From Alligator mississippiensis (Eukaryota > Chordata > Crocodylia > Alligatoridae): 64,000 nt of DNA. Shown here one piece after another: positions 11,706 to 24,278 of this stretch (positions are counted from its first letter, which is position 1; every line of letters begins with the position of its first letter). The translations under genes and the position numbers were made by a program. The notes under the pieces are model-generated. The model was not told the origin of the DNA, searched no databases, and saw only the letters and a program-made list of their open reading frames with translations. The DNA is taken from NCBI RefSeq assembly GCF_030867095.1, contig NC_081831.1:45135319-45199318 (forward strand), in the 5' to 3' direction.

Positions 11706-14700
11706 TCTATAGAACCACAGAATCATAAGAGTGACTTCTCTCTTGGATTATGAAAACAGTATTACAAGAAGCTGACTTAGTGCAGCAACTGAGAGACAAG
11801 CAAAAGTTCCAGAAAGGCTATATTATAGGTAGAAGAGTACTAGAACTTGCTGGGATGCTGCAGTTCTTACAGTGAGTTCCTTAATTTAATGCTGTTAAAA
11901 AAGTAACTGAAATGGAACACTTGAGGGAATTGCAGGCAGTTTGTCTCAAAATGAGATTCTGTTTGCCTGTGTGTTGAAGGGGAAGCTATAAATGAAGATG
12001 ATGGGAGTTCTGCTCTATCTTCTGTAAAGAAGCTCAAACTCAAACCTCAGGCCAAGAACAAGCTATCTTTAAATAAATTGATTCAGCCTTCTTTAACAAA
12101 GGCAACCATAGAATTTAAGGCAGGCATTAAGATGTTTTCATTTATTTTAATGTGTTATTACTCTGAGTAAATCTGTATAGTTTTCCTTTCCCTCTCTCAA
12201 ATAATTATAACTGCATGATAAATAAAATAAGTCCCTGCTCTTTGTTGCATCCATTAAGCCAGTGGCTTTAACTATCTCCTGGTGTATTTTTCCCTAATAC
12301 ACGTGAGGTTGATCCTACTCATTCCTACACACTTAACATTGAATTTCCAAAGTACCTCATGACAACTTCTGTCTCTGTCATGTCATGTCAGCATGGTGGT
12401 ATCACTAAGTTGCACGTGTACTAGACTGTTTTTAAGCTAAAAGTCCTGTCAAGATTTGTTTCCAATAAGGCCATTTTGTGACAGAGTGAAGTAAATGATT
12501 TGGAAAATACTAACAATGACTGTCTAGATGATTTATTATGTCTATATCCTGAAACGCCTCCATTTAACTCAAGATATTTAAAATATAAAGATGGACTCAT
12601 TATGATATACTTAATGATTGCATTTTATTGTTACCTGTTAAGTAAAATGGTATCATTGTGTCTGAGTATAGATAAAAAATACAATAACTGAAAAAAATTG
12701 TATTCTTTTTAAAAGCCATCGATTAGAGAAGGTTTTTCCCACTAATTCAAAACAACCAGATTTGACACAGAGTAAAAAAAAAAAAACTTTGAAGATTAAT
12801 TGAGTATAACTTTCAAACCCTGTTATGTAATACAAATATACTTTATGGTAGTAATAGCAAACACAAACAGGTACACACTAGAGAACTTAACAAAACCACC
12901 TTCAATGTATAAATTTGTTACAGTGTTTGGATATTCACATATGAAAACTAGGTTCTGATTTCACCAAAAATATTTTAAGATAATATACAAACAAAATGCT
13001 GTTTAAAAAACGTAAGTGCATGGATTATGTAAACTGTATTTTATTAGCCTCTGGAACCATATTACTCTAAATATTTGACTCCAAAAGAGAAATTGCACTG
13101 GGTTGCACATGTTAACTGAGTATGGAATTAAGGTAAATTGTAACTTAATATGTTCACATTCTGTGGCATATGTATAATCTTGAAGGATGTTAATGTATAT
13201 TGAGGACCAGTCTTTCAACGACTTCAACGGCAGCTGAACATCAACCTGAAAGACTAGTTCTCCTTGTAGAATTCAACATCAATTATGCAAAATGCTCACC
13301 TTTTTATGTGCAGAAACAAAGTATGTTGTGAAGTACAGACACTAAAAACATTTGGGGTGTGTGGTTTGCAACTTTATTTTATTTTTTTTTACACTTGACA
13401 GTAGGGGCAAAATGTAGTACAAGACCTGGCTGTTTCCTTCTGCAGTACTAATTATAGTATGTTAAATGGACATTTTGTTATGCCACACTGGGAGTGCAGC
13501 TATATAAAGATTGTTGCTTCCTTTCTTTTATATTTAAGATTTCATTGTTTGACAGTTCTCAGTCAGATCTTCCAGTGATTTCAAGAGGCAAAAATCTAAG
13601 CACAGCTCAAACTTGTCTATGTTTCAAGTGGAAGATACAATTTATGTATAAGACCAGCTTTTGATTCACTGCAATTATTATAGATTTAAAATATTTGCTA
13701 GTGGTATAACATTCTATGGGGAAAGTGTTAAATATACACAGTAAAAGCAGGGTCCTCTGTGGCTGAGGGTGCAAGAATTAAACTCTGCAAAGCTTTCTTT
13801 ATGAAACTTAGTCACTCAAAACTTTCGAAATAAACATGAAACTCCACCAGATTCTCTGAAAGTTTTGCAAATCTTCTGTCAACCACTGAATAAGTTTAGT
13901 TTAGGCCTCTAATGAACGGTGGTTTGGGTGGAAACCATGAAAAACCTCAGTGGCTTCAGTGGTGTTTAACTCTTGAGGTAGTACATATACCACATATAAA
14001 ACTATACAATATACACAGAGACACATATCTGTGTGCAAGTATCACAAAAATAAAAATTTGGCAAAGTATGCATTTTTAACCAAAGTCAGTAAATAAGACC
14101 ATATGAATGCATTTAGTTTGTTGCCAAAGGACCACGATTGCTTAAAACCAGATCATGCTTATGCAATAGTATTCTTGAGAATCCTTCTCACAGCGTTTTA
14201 TTCACTTAGAGCCACTAATCTTATTTTGGCTTGAGCACCTGTCAAAAAAGTGGTTAACATTTATAACAAATGTTAGGTGTAGGGGATACAAATTTTGCAC
14301 AACCACAATCTAGCATATGTTACATAAATGTGTTGCACTTTTTTTTGGGTAAACAGAATATATCTCGAGTAAATAATTTCTAGCACTTTTATGAATCTGA
14401 CCCATACTGTCAGTAGTTTTAAGCCATAGATATGTGTGTGTGTGTATTTAACATTACATTTCCATATCAGCAGTTACAAATGTAGTTCTATTTGTTTTAA
14501 AGTAAAAATTATTTTCCTTAAAAATCTTTTAAGAAATGTAAACAGTGCACATCATAACTTTTGTTTTCCTGTACTGTTTTAATACATTGAATGAGAGTGC
14601 AAATAGATGCACCTTTATATTTCTATTTTAATATATATTGTAATATTGTAAAGACATATAGTGAAATATATTTAACAATAAATTTATGTAAGATCCTCTG

Positions 14701-16160
14701 GTGATTTACTTTCAGGGATTATTCTAAACGCAAATACAATTTAACTGAAATATTTTTAAAGTTTTTTTAATATTTTAGAAAATAAGGCAAGTGCATTTCT
14801 GAAAAAGGTTCTACACTTCTGGGGTACACACACTTTCTAGATAAATGTGTGACAACTATGGAAAGTATGTCAATAATAAAAACATTAAAAATATCTGTAA
14901 TTTCATATAGACTGAAAAGGTATCAAAAGACAAAGTTACCAGCATTAAATATGTTTAGACTTCATAAATACAAACACCTTGTATTTACATAAATTATATT
15001 CTAAACTAATTTTTTATTTGAAAGGAGCTTTTCTTTCTAGCAGATATGACCAATAAATTATATAAATGCTTCATATGTGAATTAAGGACTGCATAGTAAA
15101 ATGGAAATATCAGAAAATGTTACTCTTTTGGATTTACTTTTTGCTAGTATATGATGTTTAACAAACTATAACCAACAACTTCAGAGCCATTCAAAAATAC
15201 AATACTAGGAAATGAAAAACACTGTAGTTGCAATAATAAGAGCTATCATACAAAGGATCTATGGTGGATTGTTATATTCAATTGACATGTATTATAATGA
15301 GTACTTTGAAAGTCTTTTGCTTTTTAAATACTAGCAAATTACTTACCTTATATTTGAATTTCAAGACATTGTTTCACAGATCAGAATATACAGATATTAT
15401 ACACTTTTTTTTTTTTTTTTTTACATTTGGGTTTTATACATGTAACATTTGTACAACTGTAAATTTCATACTTCAAATTAAAAAAGTTAGACTTCTCAGT
15501 ACAAATTCAATGATCAATTTACACAAAAGAATATAATCCTTGGTGCCTCTAAATAAAACAGTGGGAAATATAATTCTGTTTTATATTTTTTCTGAAGTAC
15601 ACACAATACTTTAGTGTGCCTTTAGAAAAAAAGCAGATACAGTAGTATTACTTAACAGCATACATTTCTCTAAATTTGAGATACATTCTTATATTAAGAA
15701 ATGTAATAATGGACAAAAGTACTGCTGATTGAGAGAGTGAACATGCTCTGTGTCTTGTCTTGTAATGAATTCAAAACTGTAGGAATTTAGCCAAAATCAG
15801 TCAGATAATCTCTGAAGGCTCTTACCTAGCAAATAAGAGAAGAGAAGAGAAGAGAAGAGAAGAGAAGGATTACTGTACAAAGAGTTTTGGCCAAAGCAGT
15901 AGTGCAAAGTTATACTGCCTCCAAGTAAGACTGATCTTCTTTGTGACCCAAGAGCTGACAAACGGAAAATAGAATGTCATCCAGCTTTCCATATACTGCT
16001 GAGAGTAGATAAATATCTGGCCAGTATTCTCCAAAAACAATTATTTCCAAGTAATACAATGCAATCTGTGGCAAAATATATAATTTTTAGAGTGAGCTTC
16101 TACTTTCTTATATCATTACCAGGTTTCTAAAAATGTAGCTGAGCAATGAATGGGTAGTTT
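11706..16160. other. Long AT-rich non-coding stretch
   Basis: About 4.4 kb without a recognised gene or interspersed repeat. It holds a T run at 15404-15421 and an (AGAGA)n microsatellite at 15835-15868. The low GC and scattered AATAAA motifs would also fit a long 3' UTR or intron, but no splice or coding evidence supports either. Confidence 0.5.
15835..15868. repeat. (AAGAG)n microsatellite
   Basis: Uninterrupted pentanucleotide AAGAG units, about seven copies. Confidence 0.9.
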
Positions 16161-16164
16161 ACTG

Positions 16165-17290
16165 GGGCCAGGAACAGACATTCAAAATGCCTGAGGAGGA
16201 ATCGATCTAACCCACATGGGTTTCTCTAAGTGGCTTAGGTTAGATTGGCAGTGAACAGAACACATGCTTGCCCTTTGGTGGGGGGGCATGCAGGCTACCT
16301 GCATTGGCTGAGGTTGGCAGGTTGGGGGCACTCCTGCACACCACCCGTGGGGTCTCCAAGATGCTGGAGACTGCTGAGGGCAGCTGAGTGCCCAAGCCAC
16401 TCCTGACTGACTGCCAGGGTGAACACAACCCCCAACCCCCATCCCACCTCCCCACTGCCCTAGTACTCTGGGGCCCTGTAGCTGTAGACCAAAAAGCCTT
16501 ACTGCACCTTAGGTGCCCATAGCCTGGGTACCTGCAAGCAGTGGCAATGTTCTGTCCCTTGCCACCCCAACAAAGGTGATCTGCCCGCACCGGCTCCTGA
16601 TGAATTGGGGATCCATGGCAGGGTGCCCGGCTCTGACCACTGAGATGTGGTGCGCAGGAGCCAGGTTTGGGCTTTGTGGGGCTGTGCCTGAGCACAGGGG
16701 CATGGGGTTCCTTGGCTGGGTGTACAGCCAGGGTCAGGCTCCATGGGGCTGTGCCTGAGTGCAGGGACTCTCCTAGGCTCAGTGTCAGGTTTGTATGTAC
16801 ATCACGGGGTGCTTCATGATAGGGCCATGGCCCAAGGACACAGTTACCCAGGTCCTGGGGCTCATCAGGGGACACAAAGCCTCCCTTACCTGCCCCACCT
16901 TGCCTGTCTGTGGTTGACAGATGGCTGGAGGGTCTGTGCTGGTTCGGCTGTGAGAGAGCTTAGAGACAGGGCCTGCTGGGCACTTCAGCCAAGAATGGGC
17001 TGAAAGCTAGCATGCCTGCCTATGAGACTGGGTGTGGGGGCTGCAATGGAGCCTGGGATGCTGGAGGGCAGCGATCTAACTTAAATCAGTTGGGGATCTG
17101 GTACAGAAGTTTGATTCAGTGGTCTAACCCAAATCAATTAGATTTGAGTGCACATGTAACCAGGTCTATCTTAAATGGGGTTTCACCATTTTTAGACCAG
17201 TCTCTGTATGTCAAACTTCTTTATGGTAACAGGTTTAGATCGATTCCTGATAACTTAGACCAATTTATGTGTAATATCTGTACCTGGCCT
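16165..17290. mobile_element. Long-TIR DNA transposon, family 2, copy 1
   Basis: The left end is GGGCCAGGAACAGACATT, then AGGAATCGATCTAA. The right end read on minus gives AGGCCAGGTACAGATATT and later AGGAATCGATCTAA, so the terminal inverted repeats are about 60 bp and imperfect. The GC-rich interior has many overlapping frames on both strands, none resembling a transposase, so it is non-autonomous. Related ends occur at 29164-30099 and at 58401. The superfamily is unclear: no target duplication of standard length was found next to the ends. Confidence 0.6.
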
Positions 17291-18562
17291 GGGACTCCTG
17301 CTTATGATCATGCCTCTCCATCCTATAAACAATACACCTTGAATCCAAAATACAGCTGAAGGTTATGAAGTGAACCTCCAAAAAGATTCAGATTCAGGAT
17401 AAGAGAGAGGGAATTGTCTTAAATTTTCCCATTAACTGGAAGAACAGAGTCAGCTGTTAAGCTGACTGCTCGACTCTGGTCATGCAGTACAAGGGCTTGT
17501 ATATAGAAAAGAATGAGAGGAGCGTCTCTTGAAGTTCAGGATGTCTATAATCATTGTGTTCCCTGCTGCATAGTGCCAAAGGGCGAAAAATATTTTTATC
17601 TGCTTGGTCTCCAGCACTAAGATACAATGGTAAAGATCCTACTGTGTTTTACCTGAGAAACAGAGGAAAAACTTAGAAAAAGGCAGTTCAGAAGAACTTC
17701 ATAATGTAGCTTGTCTCTAAAAAGCTAAACCAAAGCACAGGCATTTTTAGATTAATTAAAATAGGATAATTAAGTCTTTTCCTCAAAAATACCTGTATAA
17801 AGTATATATACGTGCATAATTAGAAAATACCTCTTTAAATATATTTAAAAACATATTCTGCAATTGATATGCTTTAACTTTGGTACAATCCTATGCTTTA
17901 TATTTTAGCAGTGATAAGTAGCTACATTTCATCAAACCACTGAAACTGTAGATTTTTGATAAGTTCTGCTGTAACCAAAATAGCTGAATTCATCAGGCTT
18001 TAACTTGAGATAAGATTCTAAGAAACTTGATTGGGGCTATACAGTGTTTTCACACTCTTACAAAAAAGGTCTTTTATGATGTGTGCAATATCAGCTCATA
18101 TCTGAATTCATTAATATGCAAATTTGTTCATTTTTTTCCTTTCATGTCCAAATCAGAACTGCAAATGGAATCATACCTCCCTTCCATGACCTGATCTTGT
18201 TCACTGCTATATTTTTTCAGCAAGTTTATATGTTCTCATCTAACTCTATATAGAACATTTCCTAGAAGTCCCAGTTCCCTTCAAAGAGTTGCAAGCATAA
18301 CAAGTAACATCAGATAATATAATATAGAACCTATGGTTTAACGTTGCTTACAAATCTTGATTATTGTGGTACTTAAATGCAGTAGGTCGATTTTTTACAA
18401 TAGTTTTGAAAATGCATATTTATTCATTTCCTAGTTTATCCTCCATTGGACTTCATTTAAATTTCATTTCTGATCATTGATGTTTTTCATGTTAACTCTT
18501 TTGAAAATGTCTGTATTTTAATGTAAATAAAACATTTCTCCATTTCTTTGGCATCAGAGGAA
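17291..18562 (-). other. AT-rich sequence, possible 3' UTR of minus-strand gene
   Basis: This lies immediately downstream (minus sense) of the candidate terminal exon at 18563-18627. It has no interspersed repeat and includes a minus-strand AATAAA at 18419-18424 that could serve polyadenylation. The UTR reading depends entirely on that exon being real. Otherwise it is ordinary intergenic DNA. Confidence 0.25.
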
Positions 18563-18627
18563 TCACACAGCTGTGATGGTTCCATTGTGGCGAGAACGTG
18601 ACCGTTCCAAAGTTACTCGTCTGTTAT
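18563..18627 (-). CDS. Candidate terminal coding exon of an unidentified gene
   Basis: On minus, a good 3' splice site (pyrimidine-rich TTTCTCTCTTTGTATTCCAG) precedes an open frame. Beginning with two bases of a split codon, it reads NRRVTLERSRSRHNGTITAV and then stops at TGA (18563-18565). The arginine/serine-rich stretch and a C-terminal T-A-V, which resembles a class I PDZ ligand, are the visible features. I do not recognise the protein. At 20 full codons it is too short for composition statistics, and splice-site lookalikes are common. The CpG island at the right edge carries a minus-strand splice donor, so a minus-strand transcription unit could run through the window, but no linking exons were established. 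Confidence 0.33.
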
Positions 18628-18639
18628 CTGGAATACAAA

Positions 18640-19310
18640 GAGAGAAAAAATAAAACATCATCTGATTTGAAACATGGATACTGCAATGTCAAGAGGTTTT
18701 GAAATAGTCCTAAAAATCACTTCAAATGAATATGTAAATAAGTAACTAGGATACTGGATCAGAGACGTTTCACACTGCAGCTGCCAGGCTGAGTTCAAGA
18801 GTTCTGCAATCAGCAATAAATTACTTTCTTGATCAGAAAAGCAGGGGTGATAAAAGCATCGGAAGAATTCTGAAGCACAGTCCCCTTGGAAATACCAGAT
18901 GACAACTAAAATGTTAGGTAAAAATGTTGTTCTATAAAGTTTCTACATACTGTAGTTTTGAAGGAAGGCACTTCCAATTTCCTCTGAGTGTTCAATACGA
19001 ATGTGAAAATGCACCTCCTAAACATGACATACTAAAAGTCTAAGAGTTGTAAGTCTGCTCGCTAAAAATGTGTACTCATCGTTATATAAATAGAAGAGTA
19101 AAATCAGCCACTTCCTAAGCAATTCCTGATTGGATGATGTTAACAACTTTCAGTATGAAATATTACACAGTAATTACTGCAATGAATAATGAATATCTTC
19201 CCATCACAGGAAGAAACAATCATGCACTAAAGCCAAATAATTTCAAAGTAAAGTTTTAAAAAGCAAGGAATGTTACAGGAAAAAAAGTATTTAAAAAACA
19301 GAAATAGATT
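18640..19310. other. AT-rich non-coding sequence
   Basis: No feature recognised. Confidence 0.5.
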
Positions 19311-19312
19311 TG

Positions 19313-19732
19313 TTCCGGTGGTCCTTAAGACCACTACTGTCTCACTTCTCCCTTACACTCTCTCTGGACTATGTCATTTGGCCAGTGGGTCCAGAAATTT
19401 GGTGATAGGTGGTGTCAGCATTAAATAACATGGCTCTTGGAGCCATGGCAAATCATGTTGCTCCCACTCATCCTGCTGCCAAATTTTGGACATGTGGGGA
19501 TTTCTGAAGGCCAGTTCTGGAGAACAGAACAACAGCACAGGGCTGGGAATTTGGTAGCAGGGGAAGTGGTGGCTACCACAGCTCCAGGAATCACAGGAAC
19601 CACAATTAATTTTGCTGTCACCAATTTCCAACCTTGTGCACCAGATGACGCAGCTGAATATTCTGGAATCAGTCCATGAATTGGACTCAATGCACTCATC
19701 CAGTTTGCAGGGCTGAATGAGTTAGACACCAC
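19313..19732 (-). mobile_element. Possible hAT-type non-autonomous element
   Basis: On minus, the block starts CAGTGGTGTCTAACTC, a hAT-like terminus. It closes near 19313-19340 with TGGTCTTAAGGACCACC, an approximate inverted counterpart. The interior is of intermediate GC with no transposase. An 8-bp target duplication could not be found, so the call is tentative. Confidence 0.35.
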
Positions 19733-21690
19733 TGTCCTAAGACTAAGGAATAAGCTGACTGCATATAGAAAGGGTGTTGTAGAGACAGAAAAAATATAAT
19801 GTTTAGCTAATCATTCTGTATACTTCTACTGATAAAGCAAAGACAGCTAAGGCCTGTCTGGGTGTGAACTAGTTTTGCCACAAAACCAATCTTTCAATCA
19901 AATCTTCCTTTCCGAAATCCAAAGAAAAAAATTCTCCCATAAGTACTCTGTGGGGTGCTATTTCCATGGTATTTGTTGGTGCTTTTGTAGTCTTGCCCCA
20001 AGGTGCCGCCTAATCTCGATGAATCCATGGTTAGGGTTACCGATTTAAGTTACTCCTTACTGACTGAATCTCTCAAGAAAGGATCATTAACCTCAACAAC
20101 AATTACAGGGTCAGTAGGTATTAGAAATTAAAATTCAAAGTATATTTGTATTTGCAATACAGCAAGGGGAGTACTGCCGCCCAAATGTGTTGTGGGTTTG
20201 CTACAAGAGTGAGCAAAAAGCATCTAGCAGTTGAACATATCAATGGAAAATCACCAGTAGCACTATTTATCTAATATATTTTTAGTATTACTAATTCAAC
20301 ATGCTCCAAAAAAAATCATGAGATTTAAAACCATAGCAAGTGCCACTTTTATTATAATTATGCATCTCCATAAGCCCGAGCCACACTAAAATTGCAAAAG
20401 TTGGGAATAGTAGAATTTCCTTCCTAAATTGAAGACAATCTGAATTTAATTTAATTTCTCATTATTAACGGCGTCTTGAATTGGCTTAGTAAATTATTTG
20501 CAATTTGTTAGAAAAAAGGCTTATGTTTTCTAGGGATAGGGAAAAGAAAACATGAGAACATAAATTCAATACTGACATTGGGGAGTGGACTGACATTCTG
20601 GACAATGAGAAAAGACAGGGAACAATGTTTTAGTTATCAACACTGGGATATATCATCAGCATTTGCAAGAGATTTTTCTGCAAAGCTCAGAGAGCTTTCT
20701 AGTGTCTCTTAGCAAGACCACAGGGAACAGGAAGTCAATTGCACTTTGATAAAATCATCATGCCACAGTAAAAATAGGGATGGAGGAGACAATTTATCTG
20801 TTATTTAAAATAAGTTAACACTTTCATATTGCTAGAATATGCATGGGTTAATTGTTTTTCTTTACAAAACAAAACACTAACCAATCATTCAGTATGTATG
20901 TACAATATTTCCTTTGATGTTAAAAAGAAACATTTTAGTAAGAATAGATCAGTAGATCTCAACTTTTTTAGACTCAAAGCATCTTTCAGAAAATACCAGT
21001 TTTTAGATTTCACTCGTGTTTTGACTACAGATAAATAGTAGAGCAATTGTGAAGAACTCAGAAACACTATAACAGATCAGAATGTTTTTGACACTATGGA
21101 TTTCAATTTGTAATCTCTGTGTTAACATATGAATCATGTGTAGGTGTCTGTACACCTAACAGTGCTATTATTGTGTGACACCCCTAAAAGGATGACATGG
21201 CACCCTGATTGAGAATCATTGAAATAAGCAATAAAATGTGGCGTACTTTAACAGCATGCAATTTTTGAATGGCCACATCTCAGTCAAATCATACCTATTC
21301 TCCCATTCTAGTACTATCCAATATTTTAAACATTTTAATATAATAAAAAAAAGGTAGACAAACTATACCAAGAAAATTTTAGGATGAAAGATGAATGACA
21401 GTGGAACGTGGAGGGGAAAAATGGAGAAGTGACTGAAAATGCAAGCCATTTTACTTCCACAATGACACCAATAGATTAGAAATGCAACACATCAGGGCAC
21501 TGACACTCCCTTGATGACTGATTTGTATTGTCCTTAGATCAAGATACAATGGGAACAATATATAACATTCACTGTCAGAAAACAAATATAATGTAATTCT
21601 GAAAACAGACCTATCTAGAAACATTTTAATTTGTTTTAGTAGTGTTGCAGTTTTGTTTTAGCAGTGATAGTCCAAAAAACATCCCAGAGG
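19733..21690. other. AT-rich non-coding sequence
   Basis: No gene or repeat family recognised. The overlapping opposite frames at 20829-21038 and 20885-21067 are treated as chance. Confidence 0.5.
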
Positions 21691-21692
21691 CA

Positions 21693-21865
21693 AGGCTTTT
21701 TGTGATATTTTTTCATTGGACAAACTGTATAATTGAGAGAGAGCTACTGGACAAGCTTTTGGGAATCAGGTGACTGAAGGAAGGCGTTCCCGATGCCCAA
21801 AAGCTTGTTAAGCAGCTAACCTAACTATACAGTTGGTTCAATAAAATATATCACAAAAAAGCTTA
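21693..21865. mobile_element. Inverted pair of Penelope-like 3' tails
   Basis: The right arm (about 21793-21865) carries TTGGTTCAATAAAATATATC, the Penelope-type tail seen at 3251 and 40865. The left arm (about 21693-21770) is its reverse complement with modest divergence, so the block can fold into a hairpin with about 70-bp arms. Both arms include an AAGCTTTTGGG or CCCAAAAGCTT motif at the inner side, matching the AAGCTTG of Penelope 3' regions. No coding sequence remains. Confidence 0.55.
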
Positions 21866-23011
21866 GCAATCTGTTTTAGTAATTTATGTTTAGACAAAAA
21901 TAGTAAGCAGGAGAAAGGAATAATTTTGCTTTTCTGTACATAGGCATGATAAGGACAATATCAATGCAAAGATCTTTGAACAAGAAAACTTTTAAAGTCA
22001 CAAAAACAAATTACATATGGTCCTCTACAAGGTGTCTGGGTTGTAAATCCTGTGAAAATCTTCTATAGCAATCAAACATAAAAAGAACCAGAATTCAGTC
22101 TGAATATTCAACTTAAAAGACGTTTATAAAATGTCTAGTGATGCAGGTAGGAGTAAGCACTTACTAAAATAATAAACCCTAAACAAAATTATTTACTGCA
22201 TAAAGCCAATTGACTGACGAAAATGTGAAAGCCGATTCAGTGCAGCATAAGCATGAGGTTTTAGAGTTCATCTGACAGTGATTGACAGAAAACTAAAGCA
22301 GGATCTTTCACAACTGAGGCTGCAATGTAGACTGAATGGATTAAGTCAAGATTTAGTAGTTCTAAAACTTTAAATAAAATAATTACCCAAATGTCATAAC
22401 TTTACAGAAATGTCCATGGTAGCCGCTATGACAATCATATATTTCCTCTTGCTTTATAGGTAGCCATACTAAACAAAAGGAAAAACAATATGTGTGTGTG
22501 TATTTATGGAAGTGCACTATAGGTAAATGAAATGTATGGCATTTCATATTAGCTAATATAGCAAGGCAACACAAGGCTTAACTCCCCCCCCCAGTACTAC
22601 ATTATGTAATCAACTATTACATTCATATCAGCTGACAGGATCATTTCATCCAAAGTAGTAAATGTACAATTAGGTTTAGGGTTTAAAACAAATATCAAAT
22701 ATATTCTTATGCCTACCACATGAAATCAAAATGTAATCCTTATTGTGCAACTTCCACACTTAAAAATACATTGCAGACAGTGTGTGTGTGTATGTATATA
22801 TATATATTTATGGACTTACTTATAGCAACATTTATCTTTAGTCTCAGTCTGCTTTATTTTTGCTTCAGTTTAATATTGCAATGAAAATAGGACTCAATTA
22901 TGCTGTATGAATTCTAGTTTAAATTCTCTTTAAGTGTAACATGAAGGCAGGGGATATTCGACTATCTGTTAATTTCCTGTCAAGAAAATAAGTAAAATAA
23001 TTCTCAGTAAA
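21866..23011. other. AT-rich non-coding sequence
   Basis: No gene recognised. It includes a (TG)n/(TA)n run at 22781-22808. A 63-codon minus frame at 22383-22574 has a pyrimidine tract upstream but is frame-incompatible with the 18.6-kb exon (see rejected items). Confidence 0.5.
22781..22808. repeat. (TG)n(TA)n microsatellite
   Basis: Dinucleotide TG run followed by a TA run. Confidence 0.85.
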
Positions 23012-23019
23012 TGCTAAAT

Positions 23020-23184
23020 CAGGGGTGGGCAAAATGTGGCCCACAGGCTGGTTGCGGCCTGCCAGGCCTGTGGGGCGCCGAAAAATTTAAAAAATTAATA
23101 TTTATCTGCCCCTGGCATGTGGCCCTCGATGGCTTGACAAAACTCAGTAAGCGGCCCTCTGCCTGAAATAATTGCCCAACTCTG
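23020..23184 (+). mobile_element. hAT non-autonomous element (165 bp) with 8-bp TSD
   Basis: It begins CAGGGGTGGGCAA and ends TTGCCCAACTCTG, inverted repeats matching at 11 of 13 positions. It is flanked by the perfect 8-bp duplication TGCTAAAT (23012-23019 and 23185-23192), the hallmark of hAT transposition. The interior keeps the GGCCTGCCAGGCC-like text shared with the copies at 29426 and 37126. There is no coding capacity. Confidence 0.88.
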
Positions 23185-23192
23185 TGCTAAAT

Positions 23193-24278
23193 TATAGGCA
23201 TAATATTTTAATTGTTCAACATCCTTTGATTTCACACTGAAATTTTAATATATAATTTCTCTCCAAATGTTTTATGTACGAGGGATTACAGATCTGCTGG
23301 GGGGGAAGGAAGGGGAGGGATTTATGAAAGGTTTTCTATCCTTTCTTTTTCTTAATGCATTAGTTGTATTATTAAAAGAAAAAACTCAATAGTTGCCAAC
23401 AGTTTATTAATAGCTTGTTATCAGCATGAAACTGCTGTGTTAGGAGAAAAAAAATTATATTTTACAGAACTGAAGTACTAGGATTAAATCACTTTTCTAT
23501 ATTCCACTTGCTTCTTATCCTTCCTTCCAGGTAGTGACTCTGTGCTTTCTCTCATTATGAACCTGACTTTCTGCAAATGATTAACTCTGGAAGTAATATA
23601 GAGGTTGCATGATCAAACAAACTCAATTATAGTAACTTTAGTAAGATTGAAACACTTGATATCAGAAAAAACCCATGGTCTACAAAACTATAGCTTCAAG
23701 GCACACAAATGTGTATTATCCTGTAATGAGTACAGAAGATATATACTCTGACATGTTTAACGCTTGAGACAGCAAATATTAGAAACCATTATCTTGGGCT
23801 TTAAATTACTAATATTTGAATAGTTAATGAATTGACTAATTCATAAGGGTTATGTCAAATCTTTGGAATCAGTCGAAGTATCAGAATGAAAAACAATTCG
23901 TCTTAATATTTGAACTTAAAAGACAGAACTATTGATCTTCGGCAGGTAAAATGTCAAAGCTCATTCAAAAAGAAAATGGTTAGTGAGTCTGTGCATTGCA
24001 CTGCAGTTTCTGTATAAATCTGCCATTTGTTAAATGAGCCTAGATCTCAGTTATATTCTAAGACAAATACAGCATGCTGTCACAAAACAAAAAATTGAAG
24101 GTAAGAATCTATACAGGATGGGACAATAACTTGAAAGCACATATGAAATAATTAAATAAGGAATTTTATATGTTATGGGTTTTAAACAAAGAAATAAATT
24201 ACTGATGATTGCTTGAGTATCTTCAGTATTTATTTGCAACATATAGGAAATTGACTCATATACATATTCAGGGTAGAT
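23193..24278. other. AT-rich non-coding sequence
   Basis: No feature recognised. Confidence 0.5.

Noticed and set aside
16240..16875. 211-codon minus-strand ORF
   Set aside because: Interior of a long-TIR DNA element. The translation does not resemble any transposase motif.
22383..22574. Possible minus-strand exon containing EEIYDCHSGYHGHFC
   Set aside because: It has a pyrimidine tract before TTTAG and a GTAATT donor, but joining it to the 18.6-kb exon gives an immediate stop and the donor is weak. Insufficient support.
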